NCBI RefSeq assembly: GCF_900102795.1
Contig: NZ_FMWG01000012.1
Coordinates: 51,709-115,708 of the forward strand
Reading direction: 5' to 3'
DNA: 64,000 nt
Source: Epibacterium ulvae
GTDB lineage: Bacteria; Pseudomonadota; Alphaproteobacteria; Rhodobacterales; Rhodobacteraceae
Shown: positions 25,235 through 34,400 of the stretch, in pieces
How the letters are laid out: each line of letters starts with the position of its first letter
How positions within the stretch are numbered: the stretch's first letter is position 1
Translations under genes and position numbers: made by a program
Notes under the pieces: model-generated
Seen by the model: only the letters and a program-made list of their open reading frames with translations
The model's database searches: none
Told to the model about the DNA's origin: nothing

Positions 25235-26386
25235 ATGACACAGGCCAATGACACCGCAAATCTGACTGACTCTTTGAATGAATTTGTAAGCCATATCAAA
25301 GGCTTTCAATCTGAAATTAAAACTGAACTGAAACACACAAATGAGCGAGTGACCATGCTGGATCGTACCACCCGACAGGCCCATCGTCCCCATCTGGCGG
25401 CGAGTATTCAAACAGAGGCTCCGCATCAAAAGGCCTTTAACACCTATCTGCGCTCAGGCGATGATGCTCCGCTGCGTGGCCTTGATTTTGAAGGCAAGGC
25501 GATGTCGACCGCGGTAAACGGCGATGGCGGTTATCTGGTGGACCCTGTCACATCCGACACCGTGAAATCGGTGCTGTCCTCTACCGCATCTATCCGCGCG
25601 GTGGCCTCGGTCGTGAATGTCGAAGCCAGCTCATATGATGTGCTGATCGATCAAAACGATATGGGATCGGGCTGGGCCACTGAGACCGCGAACAGCACGG
25701 AAACCGCAACCGCAACGCTGGATCGGATCGCAATCCCACTGCATGAGCTCAGCGCGCTTCCCAAGGTCTCACAACGACTGTTGGATGACAGCGCCTTTGA
25801 TATCGAAACCTGGCTGGCGGGGCGCATCGCCGATACATTCGCCCGCGCTGAAGCGGCCGCCTTTGTGACGGGCGATGGTATTGATAAACCCACCGGATTT
25901 CTGACACATCCCAGCGTGGACAACGACAGCTGGAGCTGGGGATCGCTGGGCTATGTCACGACCGGCAGCCCGGGTGCCCTATCTGATGCGGATAAGATCG
26001 TGGATCTGGTTTATGCGCTTGGCGCGCAATACCGCGCCAATGCAAGCTTTGTGATGAATTCCAAAACCGCAGGGCAGGTGCGCAAGCTGAAAGACGCGGA
26101 TGGGCGCTTCCTGTGGTCCGATGGTCTGGCGGCCGGAGAACCGGCACGCTTGATGGGATATCCTGTACTGATTGCCGAAGACATGCCGGATATGGCGGTT
26201 GATAGCCTGTCGATTGCCTTTGGTGATTTTGAATCTGGTTACACGATTGCAGAACGCCCCGATCTGCGTGTGTTGCGCGATCCCTTCAGCGCCAAACCGC
26301 ATGTTCTGTTCTTTGCCACGAAACGGGTTGGCGGCGATGTCAGTGATTTTGCTGCAATCAAATTGCTGAAATTCGGCACATCCTGA
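25235..26386 (+). CDS. GTA gene g5: HK97-fold major capsid protein
   Basis: The 383-residue protein has a helical N-terminal scaffold (about 1-65, a coiled coil with TDSLNEFVSHIKGFQSEIK) that the g4 protease would remove, then an HK97 capsid: GGYLVDPVTSDTVKSVLSSTASIRAVASVV, ELSALPKVSQRLLDDSAFDIETWLAGRIADTFARAEAAAFV and FGDFESGYTIAERPDLRVLRDPF. It forms the small oblate GTA head. GGAGAG precedes the ATG. A structured 168-base gap, not an overlap, follows it. Confidence 0.95.
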   Translation: MTQANDTANLTDSLNEFVSHIKGFQSEIKTELKHTNERVTMLDRTTRQAHRPHLAASIQTEAPHQKAFNTYLRSGDDAPLRGLDFEGKAMSTAVNGDGGYLVDPVTSDTVKSVLSSTASIRAVASVVNVEASSYDVLIDQNDMGSGWATETANSTETATATLDRIAIPLHELSALPKVSQRLLDDSAFDIETWLAGRIADTFARAEAAAFVTGDGIDKPTGFLTHPSVDNDSWSWGSLGYVTTGSPGALSDADKIVDLVYALGAQYRANASFVMNSKTAGQVRKLKDADGRFLWSDGLAAGEPARLMGYPVLIAEDMPDMAVDSLSIAFGDFESGYTIAERPDLRVLRDPFSAKPHVLFFATKRVGGDVSDFAAIKLLKFGTS

Positions 26387-26554
26387 TCCTTTGATCCTTT
26401 GATCCTGTGATGTCTGAATGACGAGGGCGGCAGCCCGCCTTCGTCGGTACGTGTGCCTCACGGTCTTTGGCCGTCCCGCTGCTCCCTCCGTCCTTGCGGT
26501 CAAAGCGAGGCACACGCGCCCACCTCTTTTTCCATCCGCCAGCGGAGATCTGCG
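26387..26554 (+). promoter_or_regulatory. Structured gap between GTA capsid and adaptor genes
   Basis: The 168 bases contain, in order: three to four tandem TGATCCT-like units (about 26393-26412); an 11-bp hairpin (26420-26430 with 26435-26445, one G-U); and a large two-part hairpin with an outer 10-bp stem (26450-26459 with 26507-26516) and an inner 9-bp stem (26465-26473 with 26497-26505, one G-U). A run of T follows at about 26527. It may attenuate transcription or protect the upstream capsid mRNA 3' end, giving more capsid than adaptor. Confidence 0.6.
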
Positions 26555-27154
26555 ATGATGTTGACTGAACGCTCCCCCATTCCTGTGGCCGCCTTGCCCA
26601 TCGAGGCCTTTCGCGCGCATTTGCGCCTGGGGCGTGGATTTTCCAGTGATACGCTGCAGGATACCCTGCTAGAGGGGTTCTTGCGCGCAGCTTATGCCGC
26701 GATTGAAAGCCGCACGGGCAAGACCCTGATCATCCGTGCGTTTCAGCTGGATCTTCAGCGCTGGGACAGCCATGGGGCGCAAACACTGCCTGTGGCTCCG
26801 GTTGCTGCAGTTGATCGCATAGCACAGGTCGATTCCCTTGGCGCAGAAACAACGGTCGCGCCTGATCGCTACGCATTGCACCCGGATACCCAACATTCAC
26901 AGATCGTAGCCCGTGCTGGCGCGCTTCCAAACCCTCCCAAAGGGGGGCTGATCCGCATCGACCTGCAGGCGGGTATGGCGGCCACACATGCGGATCTTCC
27001 AGCCGATCTGGCGCAAGCTGTGATGATGCTGGCCACGCATTTCTATGAACACCGCGAAGACACCGGGCTGCATCGGGGCTGTATGCCCTTTGGCGTGACC
27101 AGCCTGATTGAACGCTACCGTACCTTGCGCCTTCGACTGGGAGCCACATCATGA
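26555..27154 (+). CDS. GTA gene g6: head-tail adaptor protein
   Basis: The 199-residue product fits the phage head-tail connector family (gp6-like, phiE125 gp8 type): FRAHLRLGRGFSSDTLQDTLLEGFLRAAYAAIESRTGKTLI and the closing MMLATHFYEHREDT. It forms the ring below the portal. GGAG lies about 8 bases before the ATG at 26555. Its stop overlaps the g7 start as ATGA, so g6 and g7 are translationally coupled, unlike the capsid-g6 junction. Confidence 0.88.
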   Translation: MMLTERSPIPVAALPIEAFRAHLRLGRGFSSDTLQDTLLEGFLRAAYAAIESRTGKTLIIRAFQLDLQRWDSHGAQTLPVAPVAAVDRIAQVDSLGAETTVAPDRYALHPDTQHSQIVARAGALPNPPKGGLIRIDLQAGMAATHADLPADLAQAVMMLATHFYEHREDTGLHRGCMPFGVTSLIERYRTLRLRLGATS

Positions 27155-27498
27155 AGCGCGCTGCAAAACACCGGTTAAATCGCGCGCTTGTTCTAAGCGC
27201 TTTGGATCAAACGGCGGATGGTGCGGGCGGCTATCATGAGGTCTGGCAGGATCTTGGCACGCTCTGGGCAGATGTGCGGGCGCGCTCTGGGCGCATCGCA
27301 GCCCAAAGTGGCACCGCCACGTCTTTGCAGCACTATCGAATTACGGTGCGTGCAGCGCCCGTTGGCGCGCCAGATCGCCCGCAGGCCGGACACCGGCTGC
27401 GCGATGGCGCGCGGGTGTTTTTGATCCATGCCGTTGCAGAAGAGGATGCTGACGGCCGCTTTCTGACCTGTTTTGCAACAGAGGAGATCGCCATATGA
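27151..27498 (+). CDS. GTA gene g7: head-tail stopper (head closure) protein
   Basis: This 115-residue protein matches the SPP1 gp16-like head closure family: a basic N-terminus, GGYHEVWQDLGTLWADVRARSG, HYRITVRAAP and the VFLIHAVAEEDADGRFLTCFATEE ending. It would plug the portal-adaptor channel before tail joining. It is coupled to g6 and g8 by ATGA overlaps on both sides. Confidence 0.85.
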   Translation: MKRAAKHRLNRALVLSALDQTADGAGGYHEVWQDLGTLWADVRARSGRIAAQSGTATSLQHYRITVRAAPVGAPDRPQAGHRLRDGARVFLIHAVAEEDADGRFLTCFATEEIAI

Positions 27499-27911
27499 CC
27501 TATGCGCTTTCTGCAGATTTGCAAACATCAATTTACCAACTTTTACAGAGTGATACAGATGTTTCCTCACTTTCTGGTGACGCGATATATGACGCGCTGC
27601 CAACGGGCACGTTGCCAGAGACCTATGTGGTCTTTGGGGGCGAAGAGGTCCGCGACAGATCTGATCAGACCACCCAAGGCGCGCTGCATCTGATCACCCT
27701 GCGGGTGGTGACACAGGCAGCGGGGTTTTCACAGGCCAAGGCGCTGGCCGGGGCCATTTCAACCGCGTTGACAGACACGCAGATCGCGCTGCCGCATGGA
27801 CGGGTTGTTGGCCAATGGTTTGACCGCGCCACCGCGCGCCTGCTCAAGACCGGAGGGCGTGAAATAGTGCTGCGCTTTCGCATTCAGGTCGAAGACAGCT
27901 CTTCACTGTAA
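27495..27911 (+). CDS. GTA gene g8: tail terminator protein (DUF3168)
   Basis: The 138-residue protein matches the DUF3168/gp17-like tail completion family: LQTSIYQLLQSD, AIYDALPTGTLPETYVVFGGEE, LHLITLRVVTQAAGFSQAKALAGAISTAL and the final REIVLRFRIQVE. It forms the ring that joins tail tube to head. Its start overlaps the g7 stop (ATGA); a 27-base gap with AGGAGG leads to the tail tube gene. Confidence 0.88.
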   Translation: MTYALSADLQTSIYQLLQSDTDVSSLSGDAIYDALPTGTLPETYVVFGGEEVRDRSDQTTQGALHLITLRVVTQAAGFSQAKALAGAISTALTDTQIALPHGRVVGQWFDRATARLLKTGGREIVLRFRIQVEDSSSL

Positions 27912-27938
27912 CTCATTGAATTTCATAGGAGGTATCCC

Positions 27939-28352
27939 ATGGCAGCCCAGAACGGCAAAGATCTTTTGATCAAAGTAGACATGACCGGCGATGGTCAATT
28001 CACCACCATCGCAGGCCTGCGGGCAACACGGATCAGTTTTGATGCGGAAAGTGTGGATATCACCAGTCTGGACAGTCAGGGCGGCTGGCGAGAGTTGCTG
28101 GGCGGGGCCGGCGTGCGCTCTGCCACGATTTCAGGATCAGGTGTGTTTCGCGATGCGGACACAGATGCGCGCACCCGCCAGTTGTTTTTTGATGGCGAAA
28201 CCCCGCGCTTTCAGGTGGTTGTTCCTGATTTTGGTATCATCGAAGGCGCGTTTCAGGTCACAGGGCTGGAATATGCCGGCAGCCATAATGGCGAGGCCAC
28301 TTATGAGCTGACATTGGCCAGCGCCGCGGCGCTCTCATTCACGGCGGTATAA
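27939..28352 (+). CDS. GTA gene g9: major tail (tube) protein
   Basis: This 137-residue protein is of the TP901-1 major tail protein type: AAQNGKDLLIKVDMTGDG, ATRISFDAESVDITSLDS, GVRSATISGSGVFRDADTD and GAFQVTGLEYAGSHNGEATYELTLASA. It assembles as hexameric rings to form the short tail tube. A strong AGGAGG ribosome binding site 6-11 bases upstream and lack of overlap with g8 fit a need for many copies per particle. Confidence 0.93.
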   Translation: MAAQNGKDLLIKVDMTGDGQFTTIAGLRATRISFDAESVDITSLDSQGGWRELLGGAGVRSATISGSGVFRDADTDARTRQLFFDGETPRFQVVVPDFGIIEGAFQVTGLEYAGSHNGEATYELTLASAAALSFTAV

Positions 28353-28355
28353 GGT

Positions 28356-28661
28356 ATGGTGAACCCACACCGCGGCGAGGTGGAGCTGATCCTGAATGGT
28401 GACCCTTATGTGTTGCGCCTCACATTGGGCGCTTTGGCAGAGCTGGAAGAGGATCTGGAGGCCAAAGACCTATTTTCCTTGATCCAGCGTTTTGAAAGCC
28501 AAAGCTTTTGCACACGGGATCTGATGGCATTGTTGCTCGCGGGGTTGCGGGGCGGTGGCGCGGATCTGTCGGCACGTGATCTGGCGAACGCAGAAATTGC
28601 GGGCGGTGCGATGGCTGCGACCCGCGTGGCGGCGCAGCTTTTGGCGCGTGCTTTCACATGA
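28356..28661 (+). CDS. GTA gene g10: tail assembly chaperone (GTA-gp10)
   Basis: The 101-residue protein opens MVNPHRGEVELILNGDPYVLRLTLGALAELEEDL, the signature of the GTA-gp10 family (tail assembly chaperone type), followed by helical LFSLIQRFESQSFCTRDLMALLLAGLRGGG. By analogy with phage G/GT-type chaperones it should bind the tape measure during tail assembly without being a virion part. It starts 3 bases after the g9 stop and overlaps g10.1 by ATGA. Confidence 0.9.
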   Translation: MVNPHRGEVELILNGDPYVLRLTLGALAELEEDLEAKDLFSLIQRFESQSFCTRDLMALLLAGLRGGGADLSARDLANAEIAGGAMAATRVAAQLLARAFT

Positions 28662-28915
28662 GCGCCTTTGACTGGCCAGCCCTGCAGCGTGCGGGGCTGA
28701 ACGGATTGAACCTGCGCCCAGAGGATTTCTGGGCGCTGACGCCGCGCGAACTGCAAGTGATGTTGGGGGCCGAGGCACGGCCAGCGCTTGGCCGGTCCGG
28801 CTTGCAGGCCTTGATGCAGGCCTATCCCGACGGCGCAGGCTTACCCGAAACAGATGGAGGATATAATGGCTCAGGAAGATCTGAACACGCTGACGGATCG
28901 CGCGCAACTGCTTGA
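28658..28915 (+). CDS. GTA gene g10.1: small tail-assembly protein
   Basis: This 85-residue protein begins MSAFDWPALQRAGLNGLNLRPEDFWALTPRELQ, the conserved sequence of the small gene after g10 in Rhodobacter-type GTAs (rcc01693-like). It is likely the second tail assembly chaperone. It overlaps g10 by ATGA and overlaps the tape measure gene by 50 bases in another frame, so its last 16 residues lie within the g11 reading region. That tail is probably not conserved. Confidence 0.85.
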   Translation: MSAFDWPALQRAGLNGLNLRPEDFWALTPRELQVMLGAEARPALGRSGLQALMQAYPDGAGLPETDGGYNGSGRSEHADGSRATA

Positions 28916-29486
28916 AGACAGTTTGGGCGGCGCAGCTGAGATGGCGGCCAGTTTTGATAAGGAACTCAACCGGATGCGCGGGGCAGTTGCGGCAACCGAA
29001 CGCGACGTTCAAACGCTTGAACGGGGGCTTTCAAAAGGGTTGCGACGTGCCTTTGATGATCTGGTCTTTGACGGGGTCAAACTGTCAGATGCGCTGGACA
29101 CAATCGCACAATCCATGATCCGCACCAGCTATAATGCCGCCGTGAAACCCGTTTCAAACCATGTGAGCGGGTTTCTCACCGATGGGCTGAGCAATGTGAT
29201 TGGCGGGTTGTTTGGTGGCGGTGGTGACACCGGGATTGCCACAGCCGCGCGCAGTATTTTTGGCACGGGCGGAGAGATCGCGACGCAGGCGCCCGCGCGG
29301 CTGGCGCACGCCGCACCGGTGCAGGCACCACAGATTGCGCGTGCGGCAGACCCCATCCCGCGCGCCGCGCCCGTTTCGGTGGTGATGAATGTGCAAACCC
29401 CCGATGTTCAAAGTTTTCAGCGCAGCCAAACCCAGATTGCTGCCCAGATGAGCCGCGCCATGGCCCGTGGCAACCGCAACGCCTGA
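28866..29486 (+). CDS. GTA gene g11: tape measure protein (short)
   Basis: The 206-residue protein has a helical N-terminus (LTDRAQLLEDSLGGAAEMAASFDKEL, then VAATERDVQTLERGL), then ALDTIAQSMIRTSYNAAVKPV and Gly/Ala-rich membrane-active-like segments around 105-125. It is very short for a tape measure, in keeping with the short GTA tail. The start at 28866 has GGAG at 28856-28859 (GATGGAGGATATA). The 3' end holds the first copy of a duplicated GAGGAGACC sequence that leads into g12. Confidence 0.87.
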   Translation: MAQEDLNTLTDRAQLLEDSLGGAAEMAASFDKELNRMRGAVAATERDVQTLERGLSKGLRRAFDDLVFDGVKLSDALDTIAQSMIRTSYNAAVKPVSNHVSGFLTDGLSNVIGGLFGGGGDTGIATAARSIFGTGGEIATQAPARLAHAAPVQAPQIARAADPIPRAAPVSVVMNVQTPDVQSFQRSQTQIAAQMSRAMARGNRNA

Positions 29487-29512
29487 GGAGACCCAGTATG
29501 AGGAGACCAGTA
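29484..29512 (+). repeat. Tandem duplicated ribosome binding site before g12
   Basis: TGAGGAGACCCAGTA (29484-29498) is directly followed by TGAGGAGACCAGTA (29499-29512), two near-identical copies. The first contains the g11 stop codon; the second supplies the Shine-Dalgarno for the g12 start at 29515. The duplication pushed the original downstream start apart by about 15 bases. Confidence 0.8.
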
Positions 29513-29514
29513 TC

Positions 29515-30147
29515 ATGAGCTTTCACGACGTCAGATTTCCCGCTTCTCTCAGCTTTGGCTCTATCGGCGGGCCAGAGCGGCGCACCGATGTGGTGACGCT
29601 GACCAACGGCTTTGAAGAGCGCAACTCCCCCTGGGCCCATTCCCGCAGGCGCTTTGATGCGGGGCTTGGTCTGCGCAGCCTGGAAGATATCGAAACGCTG
29701 ATTGCTTTTTTTGAGGCCCGCAGCGGCCAGATGTATGGGTTTCGCTGGAAAGACTGGTCTGATTACAAATCCTCCTCTGCAGGCAAGGACATTACCTTTC
29801 ACGACCAGCAGATTGCCATGTGTGACGGGGTCACGCGGGAATTTCAGCTGATGAAAACTTATCGCTCGGGGGGGCATCGCTATCAGCGTCCAATCACCAA
29901 ACCGGTTGTCGGAACTGTGAAACTGGGTTTGGATCAGGAAGAGATGCAAGAGGGCGTGGATTTCACGCTGGATATCAACAGTGGCCTTGTCACCCTTGGG
30001 CTGGCCCCGGAACAGGGGCGCGCCCTTGTGGCGGGCTATGAATTTGACGTGCCGGTGCGGTTTGACACAGATCGCATTCAGACCTCGGTTGCATCCTTTC
30101 AGGCGGGCGAAGCGCCCACGGTGCCTGTGGTGGAGATCCGGGTATGA
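29515..30147 (+). CDS. GTA gene g12: distal tail protein (DUF2460)
   Basis: The 210-residue protein starts MSFHDVRFPASLSFGSIGGPERRTDVVTLTNGFEERNSPW, the DUF2460 family signature, and contains FFEARSGQMYGFRWKDWSDYKS and the QRPITKPVVGTVKLGLD strands. It forms the distal ring joining tail tube to baseplate. The start at 29515 is preceded by the second GAGGAGACC copy. Its stop overlaps the g13 start (ATGA). Confidence 0.93.
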   Translation: MSFHDVRFPASLSFGSIGGPERRTDVVTLTNGFEERNSPWAHSRRRFDAGLGLRSLEDIETLIAFFEARSGQMYGFRWKDWSDYKSSSAGKDITFHDQQIAMCDGVTREFQLMKTYRSGGHRYQRPITKPVVGTVKLGLDQEEMQEGVDFTLDINSGLVTLGLAPEQGRALVAGYEFDVPVRFDTDRIQTSVASFQAGEAPTVPVVEIRV

Positions 30148-31025
30148 TGCCCGCAGCGCTGAAGGCGCATCTGGAGACAGGCCATACCACGCTGTGTCGC
30201 TGCTGGGCGGTAAAACGCAGCGATGGGGTGATGTTTGGCTTTACCGATCACGATTGTGATCTGACCTTTGACGAAATGCAATTTAAAGCCAACAGCGGGT
30301 TGAGCGCACAAAGTCTGCAGCAGGCAACGGGCCTGTCGATTGACAACACCGAAGCCATCGGCGCGCTGTCTGATGCGGCGGTGAACGAGGCCGATATCGA
30401 CGCGGGCCGCTTTGATGGCGCAGAGGTGCGTGCCTGGTTGGTCAACTGGGCAGATGTCAGCCAGCGTATGCTGCAGTTTCGCGGCCACATGGGAGAGATC
30501 CGCCGCGCAGGCGGGGCCTTTCAGGCGGAATTGCGCGGCCTCACGGAACAGTTGAACCGTCCGCTGGGACGTGTTTACCAAAAACCCTGTACCGCCGTGC
30601 TGGGTGACAGCGCCTGTGGTTTTGATCTGACCACGCCGGGCTATTCGACCGAGGTTACGCTTGGCGCGGTGCGCGAGGGGCAGATCTTTGTTGTGCCCCT
30701 GCTGGAGGATTTTGAACCAGACTGGTTCCGACGGGGTGTTTTGCGGGTGATCTCTGGCGCGGGAGCGGGGCTGTGGGGTGCGATCAAAGGCGATCTGATC
30801 AAAGGTGGAACGCGCACCATTACGCTTTGGGAATCCCTGCGCGCGAATATTCAGCCCGGCGATCAGGTCCGGTTGACTGCCGGCTGTGATCGCCGTTTTG
30901 AAACCTGCCGTTTGAAATTCAACAATGCGCTCAACTATCAGGGATTTCCTGATATTCCGGGCGAAGACTGGCTGATGGCAGTGCCACGACAAGAAAACCG
31001 GAACACCGGCGGTAGCCGCAGATGA
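30144..31025 (+). CDS. GTA gene g13: baseplate hub protein (DUF2163 / BR0599 type)
   Basis: This 293-residue protein has an N-terminal DUF2163 domain (TLCRCWAVKRSDGVMFGFTDHDCDLTF, SAQSLQQATGLSIDNTEAIG) and a C-terminal phage BR0599-type domain (VYQKPCTAVLGDSACGFDL, then AGCDRRFETCRLKFNN). Conserved Cys in the C-terminal domain fit the iron-sulfur cluster seen in the hub of the Rhodobacter capsulatus particle. It is coupled by ATGA overlaps to g12 and g14. Confidence 0.92.
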   Translation: MMPAALKAHLETGHTTLCRCWAVKRSDGVMFGFTDHDCDLTFDEMQFKANSGLSAQSLQQATGLSIDNTEAIGALSDAAVNEADIDAGRFDGAEVRAWLVNWADVSQRMLQFRGHMGEIRRAGGAFQAELRGLTEQLNRPLGRVYQKPCTAVLGDSACGFDLTTPGYSTEVTLGAVREGQIFVVPLLEDFEPDWFRRGVLRVISGAGAGLWGAIKGDLIKGGTRTITLWESLRANIQPGDQVRLTAGCDRRFETCRLKFNNALNYQGFPDIPGEDWLMAVPRQENRNTGGSRR

Positions 31026-31489
31026 GCAGGCCAGAGAACAGCGCGTCTGTGCTTCACGCCGCACGGCGTTGGCTTGGCACGCCTTACGTGCATCAATCGG
31101 CTACGCTGGGGGCAGGCTGTGATTGTCTGGGTCTTGTGCGGGGGGTCTGGGCCGATCTTTACGGCGCAGCGCCTGAAACACCACCTGCCTATAGTATGGA
31201 TTGGTCCGAACCCCAAGGCGATGAACGCCTTTGGCAGGCGGCCTCTCGGCATTTGAGGTCCAAAACATTGGCAGATGCAGATGCGGGGGATGTGATCCTG
31301 TTTCGGATGCGCGCAGGTGCTGTGGCCAAGCACCTTGGCATCCAGTCGCACATCGGTGCAGCACCTCGGTTTATTCATGCCTATCAGGGGCATGGGGTGG
31401 TCGAAAGCCCGCTGAGCCAGCCGTGGCAGCGCCGTATTGTCGCGCGTTTTGCCTTTCCCCACCTTCCCACGCAATCACATCAGGAGTAG
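31022..31489 (+). CDS. GTA gene g14: NlpC/P60-type cell-wall peptidase
   Basis: The 155-residue product has LGTPYVHQSATLGAGCDCLGLVRGV with catalytic Cys35 and the matching His around 104 (AVAKHLGIQSHIG), plus a later FIHAYQGHGVVES. It is a tail-associated endopeptidase expected to open the recipient's peptidoglycan. It sits between hub and megatron genes as in other GTAs, coupled to g13 by ATGA, with 6 bases to g15. Confidence 0.93.
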   Translation: MSRPENSASVLHAARRWLGTPYVHQSATLGAGCDCLGLVRGVWADLYGAAPETPPAYSMDWSEPQGDERLWQAASRHLRSKTLADADAGDVILFRMRAGAVAKHLGIQSHIGAAPRFIHAYQGHGVVESPLSQPWQRRIVARFAFPHLPTQSHQE

Positions 31490-31495
31490 CAGCAG

Positions 31496-34400
31496 ATGGC
31501 GACGATCCTTTTATCAGCAGCAGGCGCCGCGATTGGCGGGGCTGCCGGGGGCACGGTTCTGGGGCTTTCATCAGCTGTGGTGGGGCGCGCGGTTGGCGCG
31601 ACTTTGGGCCGGGCGATTGATCAACGCATTCTGGGCAGTGGTGCAGCGGCGGTGGAAACTGGCAAGGTCGATCGGTTCCGCCTGACCGAGGCCAGCGAAG
31701 GTGCACCGGTCCAGCAGGTATATGGGCGTATGCGGGTCGGGGGGCAGGTGATCTGGGCCTCTGATTTTGTGGAGCGTTCCACCACCAGCGGCGGGGGAGG
31801 CAAAGGCGCTCCCAGCCAGCCCAAGGTGACACAATACAGCTATCAGGTATCGCTGGCGATTGCCCTGTGTGAAGGCGAGATCCTGTCTGTCTCGCGCATC
31901 TGGGCAGATGGCGAAGAGGTTGCGCCAAAGGATCTTAATCTGCGGCTTTATACTGGAACACCTGATCAGCAGCCTGATCCGGTGATCGAGGCGATTGAGG
32001 GCACAGGACAGGTGCCGACCTATCGCGGCACCGCTTATGTGGTGATGGAACATCTGGATCTGGAACGGTTTGGCAACCGGGTGCCGCAGTTTTCCTTTGA
32101 AGTTTTGTGCGCAGCCCAACCGAGTAATGACGCCTTTGATATGGATCTGCCGCAACTGATCCGTGGCGTGGCCCTGATGCCGGGCACCGGCGAATACAGT
32201 CTGGCGGCAACGCCAGTGACCTATGATCATGGCCCCGGTGAAAAGGTGCCCGCCAACAGCTTTTCTCACAGCGGTGAAACGGATCTTGTGACCTCGCTTG
32301 ATACGCTGGGGGCTGAATTGCCACGTTGTGATGGGGTGTCTTTGATTGTGTCGTGGTTTGGCGGCGATCTGCGCTGTGGTGACTGCCGGTTGGAACCCAA
32401 GGTGGAAGCGGCGGATACGGATGGGTCTATGCCGTGGAGCGTTTCGGGATTGGAGCGGCGCGATGCAATTGAAATCGTGCGTGAAGACGACCGCCCGATC
32501 TATGGCGGCACGCCAGCTGATGCAGCGGTTGTGGAAGCCATCCGCGAAATGAACGCGCGCGGTCAGCGGGTGATGTTTTACCCCTTTATTCTGATGGATC
32601 AGACACGGGATAATCTGTTGCCGGATCCGTGGAGTGATCGGGACAGTCAGGCGCATCTGCCGTGGCGTGGGCGGATCACCACCAGCCGTGCGCCCGGTCG
32701 CCCCGGCACGCCGGATCAGACCGCGCAGGCTGATACTGAGGTTGCAGCTTTTGTCGGTACCGTCAAAGCCAGTGATTTCACCATCAATGCGGGGTCTGTC
32801 ACCTATGAGGGCCCTGAGGAATGGAGCTTTAGCCGCTTTATCCTGCATTACGCGGCCCTGTGCACTGCGGCGGGGGGCGTTGCAAGTTTCTGTATTGGAT
32901 CAGAACTGCGTGCCCTGACGCAGATCCGGGGCGCGGCGGGCTTTCCCATGGTGGAGGCGTTGCGCGCCCTCACGGCTGAGGTGCGCCAGCTGATGGGGCC
33001 GGATGTGAAACTGGGCTATGCGGCGGATTGGTCCGAATATTGGGGTTACACCAGCCCGGAAGGCAATCGCTATTTCCATCTGGATCCTTTGTGGGCTGAT
33101 ACAAATATCGATTTCATCGGCATTGATAACTACATGCCCCTGTCAGACTGGCGCGACGGCCAAGATCATGTGGACCGCGCCGCAGGCGTGCCCTCGATCT
33201 ATGATCTGGATTATCTGCGCGCCAATGTGGAAGGCGGAGAGGGGTTTGATTGGTATTATGAGACCCAAGCTGATGCAGACGCCCAAAGGCGCACGCCGAT
33301 CACCGATGGCGCACATGATGAACCCTGGATCTGGCGCTATAAAGACATTCGCAATTGGTGGGATAAGGATCACTTTGAACGCATTGATGGCGTGCGCCAA
33401 AGCCAATCCACACCATGGGTTGCGCGTTCAAAACCGATCTGGTTCACCGAATTTGGCTGTGCTGCCATTGATAAGGGCACGAACCAGCCGAATAAATTTC
33501 TGGACCCCAAAAGCTCGGAATCGAAACTGCCGAAATTTTCCAACGGCGAACGGGATGATCTGATCCAGCTGCAGTATCTGCGGGCGATGATTTCCCATTG
33601 GAGCATAGCAGAAAACAACCCGATCTCAGAGCTTTATGAAGGGCCGATGGTGGATCTGGCCAATGCCTATGTCTGGGCTTGGGACGCGCGCCCGTTTCCG
33701 GTGTTTCCCAATGCGCTTGAAACTTGGAGCGATGGCGAGAATTATCCGCGTGGGCATTGGTTGAATGGGCGCATCGGTCAGCGGTCTTTGCCCGAGGTGG
33801 TTACAGAAATCTGTCATCGCTCAGGCCTGACGGATATTGATGTCAGCGGTCTGATTGGCATGGTGCGTGGTTATGGTCTGCGAGAGGTGGTGGATGCGCG
33901 CGCGGCATTGCAGCCGTTGATGCTGCGCTTTGGTTTTGATGCGATTGAACGTGATGGCACGTTGTTCTTTAAGATGCGCACCGGCACTGAAACCAGCCTG
34001 CTTGATCAGGATCAGCTGGTCGACAGTTCTGAAATGGATGGCACGGTTGAAGAACTGCGCGCAGGCGAGGCGGAACTGACCGGACGCGTGCGCCTGCGCT
34101 TTGCGGAATGGGGCGGGGATCATGCGCTTTTGTCGGAAGAGGCGGTTTTGCCCGACGAGGCGACACAGGCCGTGAGCCAGAATGATCTGCCAATGGCGCT
34201 GACACGCAGTGAAGCGCGGGCCACAGTGGAACGCTGGCTGGCTGAGGCGCGGATGGCGCGTGACAGTTTGCGTTTTGTTCTCCCTCCGTCCCAAATGCAT
34301 CTGGGGGCAGGCGATGTCGTTGATCTTGGCACTGGCAATGGCCCTGCGCTGTACCGGATTGACCGGGTGGAGCAGGGGGAGGCGCAGCTGATTGAAGCCG

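Noticed and set aside
31571..32848. 425-codon minus-strand frame within GTA g15
   Set aside because: Antisense shadow of g15, whose domains are intact; His/Arg/Gln-rich random composition.
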